A stretch of DNA of 64,000 bases from Toxotes chatareus (lineage: Eukaryota; Chordata; Actinopteri; Toxotidae), in contig JAFBJY010001474.1 in assembly GCA_016801885.1 (NCBI GenBank), positions 1-64,000 on the forward strand, given 5' to 3'. The notes beneath the pieces were generated by a model. The model had not been told where the DNA came from. It saw nothing but the letters and a program-made list of their open reading frames with translations, and ran no database searches. A program made the translations under genes and the position numbers. Below, piece after piece: positions 35,470-47,275 of the stretch. Numbering within the stretch: position 1 is the stretch's first letter; every line of letters starts with the position of its first letter.

Positions 35470-35998
35470 TTAAAATAAAAGAGCTGCTGAATGACTGCCA
35501 GAGATGTTTCCCTTCGAGAGTCAAAGCAAGAATGATCAAATTTTCAAGTCCCTCCCTTATATACCCTCCTTCCTAAGTTACAAGCGTCTAAATGTTTTAG
35601 TTTTTTCGATCGTCTTTTTAGTTTTCTCAATCGTCTTTTATTTTTTCAATCGCCTTTTTTCGTTAACCCTGTTTTACCGAATCCCAATAGGTTTTAATGT
35701 GTTTAAGTGAAAATTAAAGGTAAATTACAACTAAAATTACTATTTAAACTTAAAATACAAAATATAAAATATAAAATGAGGGTTTAAAGGTAAATTCCAA
35801 TCAAAATTACTATTTAAAATTATGGTTAGGGTTAGGGCTTAAATTAAATTTGAATATAAAGTTATGGGGGTTAGGGTTAGGGCCAAATTAACTGTGATGT
35901 TAGGGTTAGGATTAAAATTAGGCTTGGGCATAAAACTAATGGTTAGGGTTAGGCAAAATGAGGGTTTCCAATCAAATCTCCAGTGATGTTAAGGTTAG

Positions 35999-36060
35999 GG
36001 TTATGGGTTAGGGTTAGGGTTAGGGTTAGGGTTAGGGTTAGGGTTAGGGTTAGGGGTTAG
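35999..36060 (+). repeat. Interstitial (TTAGGG)n array
   Basis: About ten hexamers between PLE-2 copy a and unit E copy 8. Confidence 0.92.
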
Positions 36061-36966
36061 GGTTAGGTGAGGGTCAAAAGCCTGCTCTCCACTGAAGGAG
36101 TGCAGGAGGTGCACGCTCCTTTTACTCTGGTCTGACTGCTGGGGCCCTGGAGCCGGCCCCTGAAAAAATTAGCCAATACTTAGCTTTCTGTTAGACATAG
36201 TTTTGCCTTTTTAGTTGAGTTTCTCCAATAAGTTAAGTTAGCGTAGTCATTGTTTCAAAAAATTAGCCATGTTTAGCTTTATCTGTGTTTAGTTTTAGTT
36301 GTAGCTTCTTTCGTTAGCTTACTCTTAGCTTTCTTGCTTTTATCTTCTTTGTTTAGCTTCTCTTAGCTTTCTAGCTTGCTTGCTTTTTCTTTACTTTGCT
36401 TTCTTTAGCTTCTTTTGCTTTCTTTAGCTTTGTCTTGCATGGCGTTTAGCTTGTTTTAGCTTAATTTAGAGGTGCCTCCCGGGGTTACGTTTCGCATGTT
36501 TGTGCCTTCTTCAGACCCAAGCACCTTCTCTGTCGCTGTCAAATTCGCTTCTGCCAAATTTCTGTTGACTCGCTTTAATAGTCCCTTTCGCTCCACCCAC
36601 TTTTCCTTTTTTGTTATCCAATGTTTAGGTTTAAATTCCTTCTCTTTTTGTTTTTAAGTTCCAATTAACCCTTCCTTATGCTTTTCCCTTTGCGAAAACC
36701 TTCCTTCATTTACGTCTATCTAGTTTTGGATTATGCTCTTCCTTTTATAGGGTTTTATTTCTTTGGCTTTTTCTTGCCTCTTTATTTCTTTGTTTCTTTA
36801 TTTCTTACTTTGGCTTATTTCCTTAATTAGCATATCCACAAGTAGATTCACAGGGTTAGGGTTAGGTTAAGTTAGATTCACGGTTAGGGTTAGGGTTATG
36901 GGGGGCTAGTTAGGGTTAGGGGAGGATTAGGGTTAGGGGCTGGGGCTAGGGGGGGAGGAGCACAGG
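36061..36966 (-). repeat. Unit E copy 8, diverged
   Basis: Clearly homologous to the other E units but with many substitutions (for example ACTGAAGGAGTGCAGG at its left end). On the minus strand the ORF1-like end reads Arg-Ala-Pro-Pro-Ala-Leu, matching Arg-Ala-Leu-Pro of PLE-1 and PLE-2. It merges into TTAGGG at the right. Confidence 0.78.
36471..36525 (-). ncRNA. Hammerhead-like motif, unit E copy 8
   Basis: GAAAC box kept, but stem II lost one G (GCGAAAC). Outer stem GGUGCU/GGCACC present. Confidence 0.45.
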
Positions 36967-37130
36967 GTTAGGGTTAGGAGTTAGGGTTAGGGTTAGGGTT
37001 AGGGTTAGGGTTAGGGTTAGGGTTAGGGTTAGGTTAGGTTAGGGTTAGGTTAGGTTAGGTTAGGGTTAGGTTTAGGTTAGGGTTAGGGGTTAGGGTTAGG
37101 GTTAGGGTTAGGTTAGGTTAGGTTAAGGGG
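36967..37130 (+). repeat. Interstitial TTAGGG/TTAGG array
   Basis: Perfect hexamers on the left grading into TTAGG pentamers on the right, ending at TTAAGGGG before unit B. Confidence 0.93.
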
Positions 37131-37611
37131 GATGAAAACCACCTATCGTCGCCTCCGACGATAACTTCAAAGGTGCATATCTCGGGAACGGAAGGTCGTA
37201 GAGACATGAAACCACCTTGTACCCCCTATTTTCGGGTACGGGCTTTCCATTGGTACCACCCTCGAGCCTGTACAACGTTCGAGTCCGGAGATATGGCCGA
37301 AATAAAGTTTGTTTTTCCTGTATCTCCGGACAGGAAGGTCGTAGAGAGTCGTGGGTGGTACCGTTGGATGCAGAATGGTCGAATTATATTAGACGAACGT
37401 GGTTTCCAAGTGTCTAGGATGTACGGTTCGGGAGTTATTCAAGAAAACGGTCGTCCAATCAGATCGCAGCATGCGAACCTGAGTGGAAAAATGACTAAGT
37501 GTCACAGCCGAAAAACTTCCTCCAGAAAGTAGTTAGGAGCACGTTTCAGACCATTTGGAGTCGATTGGTAGTGATTTTAAGCGAGATGTTTTTTCAAAAT
37601 CATATATGGAG
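37131..37611. repeat. Unit B copy 3 (opens the ~4 kb higher-order repeat)
   Basis: Full-length. Copies 3, 5, 7 and 11 occupy the first position of successive higher-order units (37131, 41171, 45220, 54883). Confidence 0.93.
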
Positions 37612-37666
37612 TTAGGGTTAGGGTTAGGGTTAGGTGTGGGTTTTTAGGGTTAGGGGTTAGGGTTAG

Positions 37667-37864
37667 GGAGAGGAAGCTGAACCCATCTCCGTGTAGGAGA
37701 CAGGAAGTGCACGGTCCTTCGACCCCGAGGGTCCCACACTAAACTGGACCCTCTGCTGTTGACGGAAGCGTTGGCGTTTTCGGCCATACCGTACTTCCGT
37801 CCAGCCCCCGTCCATCATGATTGTTTGTTTTGTTTATGTTGTGTCGTAGGTTTTGTTGTATATA
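37667..37864 (-). mobile_element. PLE-2 copy b: 200 bp 5' fragment
   Basis: Only the leader end and ORF1 start. On its 5' side it breaks at GTTGTATA into TAGGGTTAGG. The identical break recurs in copies d, f and k, so these are duplicates of one truncation event. Confidence 0.85.
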
Positions 37865-38086
37865 GGGTTAGGTTAGGTTAGGGTTAGGGTTAGGGTTAGG
37901 GTTAGGGTTAGGGGTTAGGGTTAGGGTTAGGGTTAGGGTTAGGGTTAGGGTTAGGGTTAGGGTTAGGGTTAGGGTTAGGGGTTAGGGTTAGGGTTAGGTT
38001 AGGGTTGGGGGTTAGGGGTTAGGGTTAGGGTTAGGGTTAGGGTTAGGGTTAGGTTGGGGGTTAGGGGTTAGGGGTTAGGGTTAAGG
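37865..38086 (+). repeat. Interstitial (TTAGGG)n array
   Basis: Over 30 hexamers with scattered TTAGGGG and TTGGGG variants. Confidence 0.95.
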
Positions 38087-38565
38087 GATGAAAACCACCT
38101 ATCGTCGCCTCTGACGATAACTTCAAAGGTGCATATCTCGGGAACGGAAGGTCGTAGAGACATGAAACCACCTTGTACCCCCTATTTTCGGGTACGGGCT
38201 TTCCATTGGTACCACCCTCGAGCCTGTACAACGTTCGAGTCCGGAGATATGGCCGAAATAAAGTTTGTTTTTCCTGTATCTCCGGACAGGAAGGTCGTAG
38301 AGAGTCGTGGGTGGTACCGTTGGATGCAGAATGGTCGAATTATATTAGACGAACGTGGTTTCCAAGTGTCTAGGATGTACGGTTCGGGAGTTATTCAAGA
38401 AAAACGGTCGTCCAATCAGATCGCAGCATGCGAACCTGAGTGGAAAAATGACTAAGTGTCACAGCCGAAAAACTTCCTCCAGAAAGTAGTTAGGAGCACG
38501 TTTCAGACCATTTGGAGTCGATTGGTAGTGATTTTGCGAGATGTTTTTCAAAATCATATATGGAG
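38087..38565. repeat. Unit B copy 4
   Basis: Second position in the higher-order repeat, followed by a long PLE-2 copy. Confidence 0.93.
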
Positions 38566-39198
38566 TTAGGGTTAGGGTTAGGGTTAGGTGTGGGTTTTTT
38601 AGGGTTAGGGGTTAGGGTTAGGAGAGGAAGCTGAACCCATCTCCCGTAGGAGACAGGAAGTGCACGGTCCTTCGACCCCGAGGGTCCCACACTAAACTGG
38701 ACCCTCTGCTGTTGACGGAAGCGTTGGCGCTGCCATACCGCATTTCCGCCCAGCCCCCGTCCATCATGATTGTTTGTTTTGTTTATGTTGTGTCGTAGGT
38801 TTTTGTTGTATATATTTTAAATGAAATTATTAAAAGAAAACTGTAAATCAAATCTGTCTTCTGTCTTTATTTGTCTTTTTAATTAACTCAAAACACTTTC
38901 TCAAAAGGAGAAAGGAAAAACTATCACAAACTAAATTGTTTTCAAGTCAAAACTCAAATTATTTCAATAAACTAAATCAAATCTTCTTTATTTTTAATTA
39001 TTTTATGTTTTTTGTCTTTTTTCTTTTTGTCTTTTTTTGTACTTTTAAATGTTTTTATATCCAAAATAACAATAAACTAAAAATACTTTCCAAAAAGAGG
39101 AAAGAAAAAACTGTTTATACAATAAATCAAAAACTTTTATTTATCAAAAATCAAAATATCAAAAAAAACACAATAAATCAAATGGCCAAATACAAAAT

Positions 39199-39255
39199 CA
39201 CGTGCCTAACGCGACGTTTCGACCGTCAATCGGTCTTCTTCAGGCTGGGCACGTG
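39199..39255 (-). ncRNA. Hammerhead-like ribozyme motif, PLE-2 copy c
   Basis: 8 bp outer stem, CUGAAGA plus A, stem II GACCG/CGGUC, GAA and stem III ACG/CGU all intact. Confidence 0.65.
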
Positions 39256-40032
39256 TGAAAACAAAAGAGCTGCTGTCTGACTGCAAGAGATGTTTCCCTT
39301 TGAGAGTCAAAGCAAGAATGAGCCAATTCTTAAGTCCCTCCCTTATATACCCTCCCTTTCCTAAGTTACAAGCTTCTAAATGTTTTAGTTTTTCGATCGT
39401 CTTTTAGTTTTTTCAATCGTCTTTTGTTTTTTTCAATCGCCTTTTTTCGTTAACCCTATATTTACCGAATCCCAATAGGTTTTAATGTATTTTCAATTCT
39501 AAAGCAAAAATTAAAGGCAAATTACAACCAAAATTACTATTTAAACTTAAAATACAAAATATAAAATATAAATAAGGGTTTAAAGGTATATTACAATCAA
39601 AATTACTATTTAAAATTATGGTTAGGGTTAGGGCTTTAATTAAATTTGGATATAAAGTTATGGGGGGTTAGGGTTAGGGCCAAATTAACTGTGATGTTAG
39701 GGTTAGGATTAAAATTAGGTTTGGGCATAAAACTAATGGTTAGGGTTAGGCAAAATGAGGGTTTCCAATCAAATCTCCAGTGATGTTAAGGTTAGGGTTA
39801 TAATTAGGACTAGGCATAAAACAATTGGTTAGGGTTAGGCATAAAGAAAAATTGGTTAAGGTTAGGCATAATAAAGTAATTGGTTAGGGTTAGGCATAAA
39901 GAAATATTGGTTAAGGTTAGGCATGATAACATAATTGGTAAGGTTAGACATAATGAAATTGGTTAAGATTAGGATTGGGGTTAAGTTTAGGTATGAAAAT
40001 GGTTAAGTTTAGGCACAGAAAAAACTCCCACT

Positions 40033-40499
40033 CTAATCATATTTAACATTTAACCCAAATGGCTGCCTTGTCCCTAATGCATAAATCCAATAACGTTCCA
40101 TCTTTTTTCTTTCCCAATCTGTCCAATTAATATCCCTTTGCAGTCCAGCAATCCTAACTGAATCATAACCATGTATCAAAAAATGTTTAACTAATGGTGT
40201 ATCAACCTCTTTTTTGTTCTTAATGTTGTACCTATGTTGCATCATACGTGTCGATAAGGCATTTTTGTCTCACCCACATATTTTATATTACATTTGTCAC
40301 AGAAAATAACATAAACACAATTCTTGGATCTAGGAGTAAAACCTTGTTGAATTTTGAGAATTGTTTTCTCCTTAGCATTCCTAATAAATTTCAACTTTGA
40401 AAATTGGGACCCCAATATTTGGGGTTTCCCCAATTTCAAAGATGATAACCTGGCTCTCACCAAAAGATCCTTCAAATTAGGATTTCTTCTGTAGGCCAA
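40033..40499 (-). pseudogene. PLE-2 GIY-YIG endonuclease domain, copy c, one frameshift
   Basis: The first frame (40499-40242) has NPNLKDLLVRARL, then CVYVIFCDKC and KYVGETKMP (GIY-YIG signature). The second frame (40245-40033) has MMQHRYNIKN, HFLIHGYDSVRIAGLQ, the WERKKMERYW helix with the conserved Glu, and ends FGLNVKYD. A one-base indel at the join (about 40245) is shared by copies e and g, so the copies descend from one already broken master or share a call error. Confidence 0.88.
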
Positions 40500-41034
40500 A
40501 TCACTTCCGAATTTGAAATTACTCCTGGATCCTTCAACATCTTATTAAAATTAACTTTGAACTCTCTATTAAACATTCTATTCACAGAACAATACGTACT
40601 AATAAGAGGAATTAAATTCCCACGATTTCTATCTTTTCTATCCTGAAAAGTCTTCAGACATTTCCTTAAAACTGACTAGAATAGCCTCTTGTCCGTAAGG
40701 CATCAAACAAGGTCCTAGTTGCCGTCCAAAAATCCTCCATTCTCGTACAAATGCGTTTAAATCTCAAAAGTTGTGATTTAACAATCCCTGCAAAAGTATG
40801 CTTCGGATGGAAGCTTCCCATATGCAATAACGCATGCGTGTCTGTAGTTTTAAAATAGACTTTAACATCCAATTTGTTATTTTTTCAAAATCTGGACCTT
40901 TAAAAACTGTTGTGTCCAAAAATCTATTGTTTGTTCGTGAATTTCCGATTTCAATGTAATTGAAGGGTCGTGGGAATTTAAAACCTTTCAAATTCCTCAA
41001 ATTCCTCCTTAGATCCTTCCAAACTCCCCAAATG
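40500..41034 (-). pseudogene. PLE-2 reverse transcriptase C-terminal fragment, copy c
   Basis: Starts with Ile-Trp-Gly-Val-Trp, equivalent to the residues right after YLDD in PLE-1. Continues with SKEEFEEF, FLDTTVFKGP and HPKHTFAGIVKSQLLRFK. The catalytic core upstream is absent. Frameshifts occur near 40960 and 40670. Confidence 0.85.
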
Positions 41035-41170
41035 GGTTAGGGTTAGGGTTAGGGTTAGGGTTAGGGTTAGGGTTAGGGTTAGGGTTAGGGTTAGGGGTTA
41101 GGGTTAGGGTTAGGGTTAGGGGTTAGGGTTAGGTTAGGGTTAGGTTAGGGTTAGGGGTTAGGTTAAGGGG
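41035..41170 (+). repeat. Interstitial (TTAGGG)n array
   Basis: Joins the truncated RT of copy c (CCCCAAATGGG) to unit B copy 5. Confidence 0.95.
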
Positions 41171-41647
41171 GATGAAAACCACCTATCGCCGCCTCTGACG
41201 ATAACTTCAAAGGTGCATATCTCGGGAACGGAAGGTCGTAGAGACATGAAACCACCTTGTACCCCCTATTTTCGGGTACGGGCTTTCCATTGGTACCACC
41301 CTCGAGCCTGTACAACGTTCGAGTCCGGAGATATGGCCGAAATAAAGTTTGTTTTTCCTGTATCTCCGGACAGGAAGGTCGTAGAGAGTCGTGGGTGGTA
41401 CCGTTGGATGCAGAATGGTCGAATTATATTAGACGAACGTGGTTTCCAAGTGTCTAGGATGTACGGTTCGGGAGTTATTCAAGAAAACGGTCGTCCAATC
41501 AGATCGCAGCATGCGAACCTGAGTGGAAAAATGACTAAGTGTCACAGCCGAAAAACTTCCTCCAGAAAGTAGTTAGGAGCACGTTTCAGACCATTTGAGT
41601 CGATTGGTAGTGATTTTATGAGATGTTTTTCAAAATCATATATGGAG
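41171..41647. repeat. Unit B copy 5
   Basis: Opens the second ~4 kb higher-order unit. Confidence 0.93.
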
Positions 41648-41707
41648 TTAGGGTTAGGGTTAGGGTTAGGTGTGGGTTTTTTTTTAGGGTTAGGGGTTAG
41701 GGTTAGG

Positions 41708-41898
41708 GAGAGGAAGCTGAACCCATCTCCCGTAGGGAGACAGGAAGTGCACGGTCCTTCGACCCGAGGTCCCACACTAAACTGGACCCTCTGCTGTTGA
41801 CGGAAGCGTTGGCGTTTTCGCCATACCGCATTCCGTCCAGCCCCGCCCATCATGATTGTTTGTTTTGTTTATGTTGTGTCGTAGGTTTTGTTGTATAT
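41708..41898 (-). mobile_element. PLE-2 copy d: 190 bp 5' fragment
   Basis: Same break into TAGGGTTAGG as copy b. Confidence 0.85.
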
Positions 41899-42132
41899 AG
41901 GGTTAGGGTTAGGGTTAGGGTTAGGGTTAGGGTTAGGGTTAGGGTTAGGGTTAGGGTTAGGGTTAGGGTTAGGGTTAGGGTTAGGGTTAGGGTTAGGGGT
42001 TAGGGTTAGGGTTAGGGTTAGGGTTTAGGTTAGGTTAGGGTTAGGGTTAGGGTTAGGGGTTAGGGTTAGGTTAGGGTTAGGGGTTAGGGTTGGGGTTAGG
42101 GGTTAGGGTTAGGGGTTAGGGTTAGGTTAAGG
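41899..42132 (+). repeat. Interstitial (TTAGGG)n array
   Basis: About 38 hexamers, with variants rising toward the right. Confidence 0.95.
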
Positions 42133-42613
42133 GATGAAAACCACCTATCGCCGCCTCCGGACGATAACTTCAAAGGTGCATATCTCGGGAACGGAAGGTC
42201 GTAGAGACATGAAACCACCTTGTACCCCCCTATTTTCGGGTACGGGCTTTCCATTGGTACCACCCTCGAGCCTGTACAACGTTCGAGTCCGGAGATATGG
42301 CCGAAATAAAGTTTGTTTTTCCTGTATCTCCGGACAGGAAGGTCGTAGAGAGTCGTGGGTGGTACCGTTGGATGCAGAATGGTCGAATTATATTAGACGA
42401 ACGTGGTTTCCAAGTGTCTAGGATGTACGGTTCGGGAGTTATTCAAGAAAAACGGTCGTCCAATCAGATCGCAGCATGCGAACCTGAGTGGAAAAATGAC
42501 TAAGTGTCACAGCCGAAAAACTTCCTCCAGAAAGTAGTTAGGAGCACGTTTCAGACCATTTGGAGTCGATTGGTAGTGATTTTATGAGATGTTTTTCAAA
42601 ATCATATATGGAG
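42133..42613. repeat. Unit B copy 6
   Basis: Second B of higher-order unit 2. Confidence 0.93.
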
Positions 42614-43244
42614 TTAGGGTTAGGGTTAGGGTTAGGTGTGGGTTTTTTAGGGTTAGGGGTTTAGGGTTAGGGAGAGGAAGCTGAACCCATCTCCGTAGGG
42701 AGACAGGAAGTGCACGGTCCTTCGACCCCGAGGGTCCCACACTAAACTGGACCTCTGCTGTTGACGAAGCGCTGGCGCTGCCATACCGCATTCCGCCCAG
42801 CCCCGCCCCATCATGATTGTTTGTTTTGTTTATGTTGTGTCGTAGGTTTTTGTTGTATATATTTTAAATGAAATTATTAAAAGAAAACTGTAAATCAAAT
42901 CTGTCTTCTGTCTTTATTTGTCTTTTTAATTAACTCAAAACACTTTCTCAAAAGGAGAAAGGAAAAAACTATCACAAACTAAATTGTTTTCAAGTCAAAA
43001 CTCAAATTATTTCAATAAACTAAATCAAATCTTCTTTATTTTTAATTATTTTATGTTTTTTGTCTTTTTTCTTTTGTCTTTTTTTTTGTACTTTTAAATG
43101 TTTTTATATCCAAAATAACAATAAACTAAAAATACTTTCCAAAAAGAGGAAAGAAAAACTGTTTATACAATAAATCAAAAACTTTTATTTATCAAAAATC
43201 AAAATATCAAAAAACACAATAAATCAAATGGCCAAATATAAAAT

Positions 43245-43301
43245 CACGTGCCTAACGCGACGTTTCGACCGTCAATCGGTCTTCTTCAGGCTGGGCACGT
43301 G
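43245..43301 (-). ncRNA. Hammerhead-like ribozyme motif, PLE-2 copy e
   Basis: Identical core and stems to copy c. Confidence 0.65.
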
Positions 43302-44078
43302 TGAAAACAAAAGAGCTGCTGTCTGACTGCAAGAGATGTTTCCCTTTGAGAGTCAAAGCAAGAATGAGCCAATTCTTAAGTCCCTCCCTTATATACCCTC
43401 CCTTTCCTAAGTTACAAGCTTCTAAATGTTTTAGTTTTTCGATCGTCTTTTTAGTTTTTTCAATCGTCTTTTGTTTTTTTCAATCGCCTTTTTCGTTAAC
43501 CCTATATTTACCGAATCCCAATAGGTTTTAATGTATTTTTCAATTCTAAAGCAAAAATTAAAGGCAAATTACAACCAAAATTACTATTTAAACTTAAAAT
43601 ACAAAATATAAAATATAAATAAGGGTTTAAAGGTATATTACAATCAAAATTACTATTTAAAATTATGGTTAGGTTAGGGCTTTAATTAAATTTGGATATA
43701 AAGTTATGGGGGTTAGGGTTAGGGCCAAATTAACTGTGATGTTAGGGTTAGGATTAAAATTAGGTTTGGGCATAAAACTAATGGTTAGGGTTAGGCAAAA
43801 TGAGGGTTTCCAATCAAATCTCCAGTGATGTTAAGGTTAGGGTTATAATTAGGACTAGGCATAAAACAATTGGTTAGGGTTAGGCATAAAGAAAAAATTG
43901 GTTAAGGTTAGGCATAATAAAGTAATTGGTTAGGGTTAGGCATAAAGAAATATTGGTTAAGGTTAGGCATGATAACATAATTGGTAAGGTTAGACATAAT
44001 GAAATTGGTTAAGATTAGGATTGGGGTTAAGTTTAGGTATGAAAATGGTTAAGTTTAGGCACAGAAAAAACTCCCACT

Positions 44079-44544
44079 CTAATCATATTTAACATTTAAC
44101 CCAAATGGCTGCCTTGTCCCTAATGCATAAATCCAATAACGTTCCATCTTTTTTTTTTCCCAATCTGTCCAATTAATATCCCTTTGCAGTCCAGCAATCC
44201 TAACTGAATCATAACCATGTATCAAAAAATGTTTAACTAATGGTGTATCAACCTCTTTTTGTTCTTAATGTTGTACCTATGTTGCATCATACGTGTCGAT
44301 AAGGCATTTTTGTCTCACCCACATATTTTATATTACATTTGTCACAGAAAATAACATAAACACAATTCTTGGATCTAGGAGTAAAACCTTGTTGAATTTT
44401 GAGAATTGTTTTCTCCTTAGCATTCCTAATAAATTTCAACTTTGAAAATTGGGACCCCAATATTTGGGGTTTCCCCAATTTCAAAGATGATAACCTGGCT
44501 CTCACCAAAAGATCCTTCAAATTAGGATTTCTTCTGTAGGCCAA
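44079..44544 (-). pseudogene. PLE-2 GIY-YIG domain, copy e
   Basis: N-terminal half (44544-44287) identical to copy c. The C-terminal half has extra homopolymer indels (around 44150 and 44255). Confidence 0.85.
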
Positions 44545-45083
44545 ATCACTTCCGAATTTGAAATTACTCCTGGATCCTTCAACATCTTATTAAAATTAAC
44601 TTTGAACTCTCTATTAAACATTCTATTCACAGAACAATACGTACTAATAAGAGGAATTAAATTCCCACGATTTCTATCTTTTCTATCCTGAAAAGTCTTC
44701 AGACATTTCCTTAAAACTGACTAGAATAGCCTCTTGTCCGTAAGGCATCAAACAAGGTCCTAGTTGCCGTCCGAAAATCCTCCATTCTCGTACAAATGCG
44801 TTTAAATCTCAAAAGTTGTGATTTAACAATCCCTGCAAAAGTATGCTTCGGATGGAAGCTTCCCATATGCAATAACGCATGCGTGTCTGTAGTTTTAAAA
44901 TAGACTTTAACATCCAATTTGTTATTTTTTTCAAAATCTGGACCTTTAAAAACTGTTGTGTCCAAAAAATCTATTGTTTGTTCGTGAATTTCCGATTTCA
45001 ATGTAATTGAAGGGTCGTGGGAATTTAAAACCTTTCGAAATTCCTCAAATTCCTCCTTAGATCCCTTCCAAACTCCCCAAATG
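44545..45083 (-). pseudogene. PLE-2 RT C-terminal fragment, copy e
   Basis: 96-codon frame 45001-44711 with IDFLDTTVFKGP through RTRGYSSQF, then a stop caused by loss of one A in a homopolymer that copy j retains. Confidence 0.85.
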
Positions 45084-45219
45084 GGTTAGGGTTAGGGTTA
45101 GGGTTAGGGTTAGGGTTAGGGTTAGGGTTAGGGTTAGGGTTAGGGGTTAGGGTTAGGGTTAGGGTTAGGGGTTAGGGTTAGGGTTAGGGTTAGGGTTAGG
45201 GTTAGGGTTAGGTTAAGGG
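45084..45219 (+). repeat. Interstitial (TTAGGG)n array
   Basis: Same junction as at 41035. Confidence 0.95.
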
Positions 45220-45700
45220 GATGAAAACCACCTATCGTCGCCCCCGACGATAACTTCAAAGGTGCATATCTCGGGAACGGAAGGTCGTAGAGACATGAAA
45301 CCACCTTGTACCCCCCTATTTTCGGGTACGGGCTTTCCATTGGTACCACCCTCGAGCCTGTACAACGTTCGAGTCCGGAGATATGGCCGAAATAAAGTTT
45401 GTTTTTCCTGTATCTCCGGACAGGAAGGTCGTAGAGAGTCGTGGGTGGTACCGTTGGATGCAGAATGGTCGAATTATATTAGACGAACGTGGTTTCCAAG
45501 TGTCTAGGATGTACGGTTCGGGAGTTATTCAAGAAAAACGGTCGTCCAATCAGATCGCAGCATGCGAACCTGAGTGGAAAAATGACTAAGTGTCACAGCC
45601 GAAAAACTTCCTCCAGAAAGTAGTTAGGAGCACGTTTCAGACCATTTGGAGTCGATTGGTAGTGATTTTAAGAGATGTTTTTTCAAAATCATATATGGAG
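45220..45700. repeat. Unit B copy 7
   Basis: Opens the third higher-order unit, which is expanded by extra PLE-2 terminal repeats and an unidentified insert. Confidence 0.93.
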
Positions 45701-45760
45701 TTAGGGTTAGGGTTAGGGTTAGGTGTGGGTTTTTTTAGGGTTAGGGGTTAGGGTTAGGGA

Positions 45761-45951
45761 GAGGAAGCTGAACCCATCTCCCGTAGGAGACAGGAAGTGC
45801 ACGGTCCTTCGACCCCCGAGGGTCCCACACTAAACTGGACCCTCTGCTGTTGACGGAAGCGTTGGCGTGCTGGCCATACCGCATTCCGTCCAGCCCCGTC
45901 CATCATGATTGTTTGTTTTGTTTATGTTGTGTCGTAGGTTTTGTTGTATAT
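45761..45951 (-). mobile_element. PLE-2 copy f: 190 bp 5' fragment
   Basis: Same break as copies b and d. Confidence 0.85.
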
Positions 45952-46167
45952 AGGGTTAGGGTTAGGGTTAGGGTTAGGGTTAGGGTTAGGGTTAGGGTTA
46001 GGGTTAGGGTTAGGGTTAGGGTTAGGGTTAGGTTAGGGTTAGGGTTAGGGTTAGGGTTAGGGTTAGGGGTTAGGGTTAGGGGTTAGGGTTAGGGTTAGGG
46101 GTTAGGGTTAGGGTTAGGTTAGGGGTTAGGGTTAGGGGTTAGGGTTAGGGTTAGGGTTAGGTTAAGG
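45952..46167 (+). repeat. Interstitial (TTAGGG)n array
   Basis: About 35 hexamers between copy f and unit B copy 8. Confidence 0.95.
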
Positions 46168-46643
46168 GATGAAAACCACCTATCGTCGCCCTGACGATAA
46201 CTTCAAAGGTGCATATCTCGGGAACGGAAGGTCGTAGAGACATGAAACCACCTTGTACCCCCTATTTTCGGGTACGGGCTTTCCATTGGTACCACCTCGA
46301 GCCTGTACAACGTTCGAGTCCGGAGATATGGCCGAAATAAAGTTTGTTTTTCCTGTATCTCCGGACAGGAAGGTCGTAGAGAGTCGTGGGTGGTACCGTT
46401 GGATGCAGAATGGTCGAATTATATTAGACGAACGTGGTTTCCAAGTGTCTAGGATGTACGGTTCGGGAGTTATTCAAGAAAACGGTCGTCCAATCAGATC
46501 GCAGCATGCGAACCTGAGTGGAAAAATGACTAAGTGTCACAGCCGAAAAACTTCCTCCAGAAAGTAGTTAGGAGCACGTTTCAGACCATTTGGAGTCGAT
46601 TGGTAGTGATTTTGCGAGATGTTTTTCAAAATCATATATGGAG
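46168..46643. repeat. Unit B copy 8
   Basis: First copy with ACCACCTCGAG where copies 1-7 have ACCACCCTCGAG. All later copies share the shorter form. Confidence 0.93.
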
Positions 46644-47275
46644 TTAGGGTTAGGGTTAGGTTAGGGTTAGGTGTGGGTTTTTTTAGGGTTAGGGTTAGGG
46701 TTAGGGGTTAGGGAGAGGAAGCTGAACCCATCTCCCGTAGGGAGACAGGAAGTGCACGGTCCTTCGACCCCGAGGGTCCCACACTAAACTGGACCTCTGC
46801 TGTTGACGGAAGCGTTGGCGTTTTTTCGCCATATACGCATTCCGTCCAGCCCCGTCCATCATGATTGTTTGTTTTGTTTATGTTGTGTCGTAGGTTTTTG
46901 TTGTATATATTTTAAATGAAATTATTAAAAGAAAACTGTAAATCAAATCTGTCTTCTGTCTTTATTTGTCTTTTTAATTAACTCAAAACACTTTCTCAAA
47001 AGGAGAAAGGAAAAACTATCACAAACTAAATTGTTTTCAAGTCAAAACTCAAATTATTTCAATAAACTAAATCAAATCTTCTTTATTTTTAATTATTTTA
47101 TCTTTTTTTGTTTTTTTTTCCTTTTAAATGTTTTATATCCAAAATAACAATAAACTAAAAATACTTTCCAAAAAGAGGAAAGAAAAAACTGTTTATGCAA
47201 TAAATCAAAAACTTTTATTTATCAAAAATCAAAATATCAAAAAAAACAAATAAATCAAATGGCCAAATACAAAAT

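Larger units (their letters stand above)
34809..35998 (-). mobile_element. PLE-2 copy a: terminal repeat only
   Basis: Minus-strand order: 3'UTR with TTAGG-like motifs (35820-35998), hammerhead-like motif (35413-35469), leader, ORF1 start (Met-Met-Asp-Gly near 34955), ending at CTTCTCTCCTAACC. No RT or GIY-YIG sequence. A 39-base poly-A at about 35349-35387 replaces a short A-run of other copies. It is flanked on the right by (TTAGGG)n. Confidence 0.82.
38622..41034 (-). mobile_element. PLE-2 copy c: RT fragment, GIY-YIG, 3'UTR, terminal repeat
   Basis: 5'-truncated element. Minus-strand order: RT C-terminus (41034-40500), GIY-YIG (40499-40033), TTAGG-rich 3'UTR (40032-39600), hammerhead-like motif (39199-39255), leader, ORF1 start ending at CTTCCTCTCCTAACC. 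The 5' break falls just after the RT YLDD position, directly in TTAGGG repeats. Copies e and j share this break. Confidence 0.88.
42672..45083 (-). mobile_element. PLE-2 copy e: RT fragment, GIY-YIG, 3'UTR, terminal repeat
   Basis: Collinear and nearly identical with copy c over its whole 2.4 kb, including both breakpoints. Confidence 0.88.

Noticed and set aside
37173..37532. 119-codon frame starting Met-His-Ile-Ser-Gly-Thr in unit B as a conserved gene
   Set aside because: Its length varies (66-119 codons) with indels among 14 copies, two overlapping frames are equally conserved, and both satellite C homologues lack it. Conservation is explained by recent amplification.
41797..42003. Val-Arg or Leu-Gly dipeptide-repeat proteins over telomeric arrays
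   Set aside because: Trivial translations of (TTAGGG)n.
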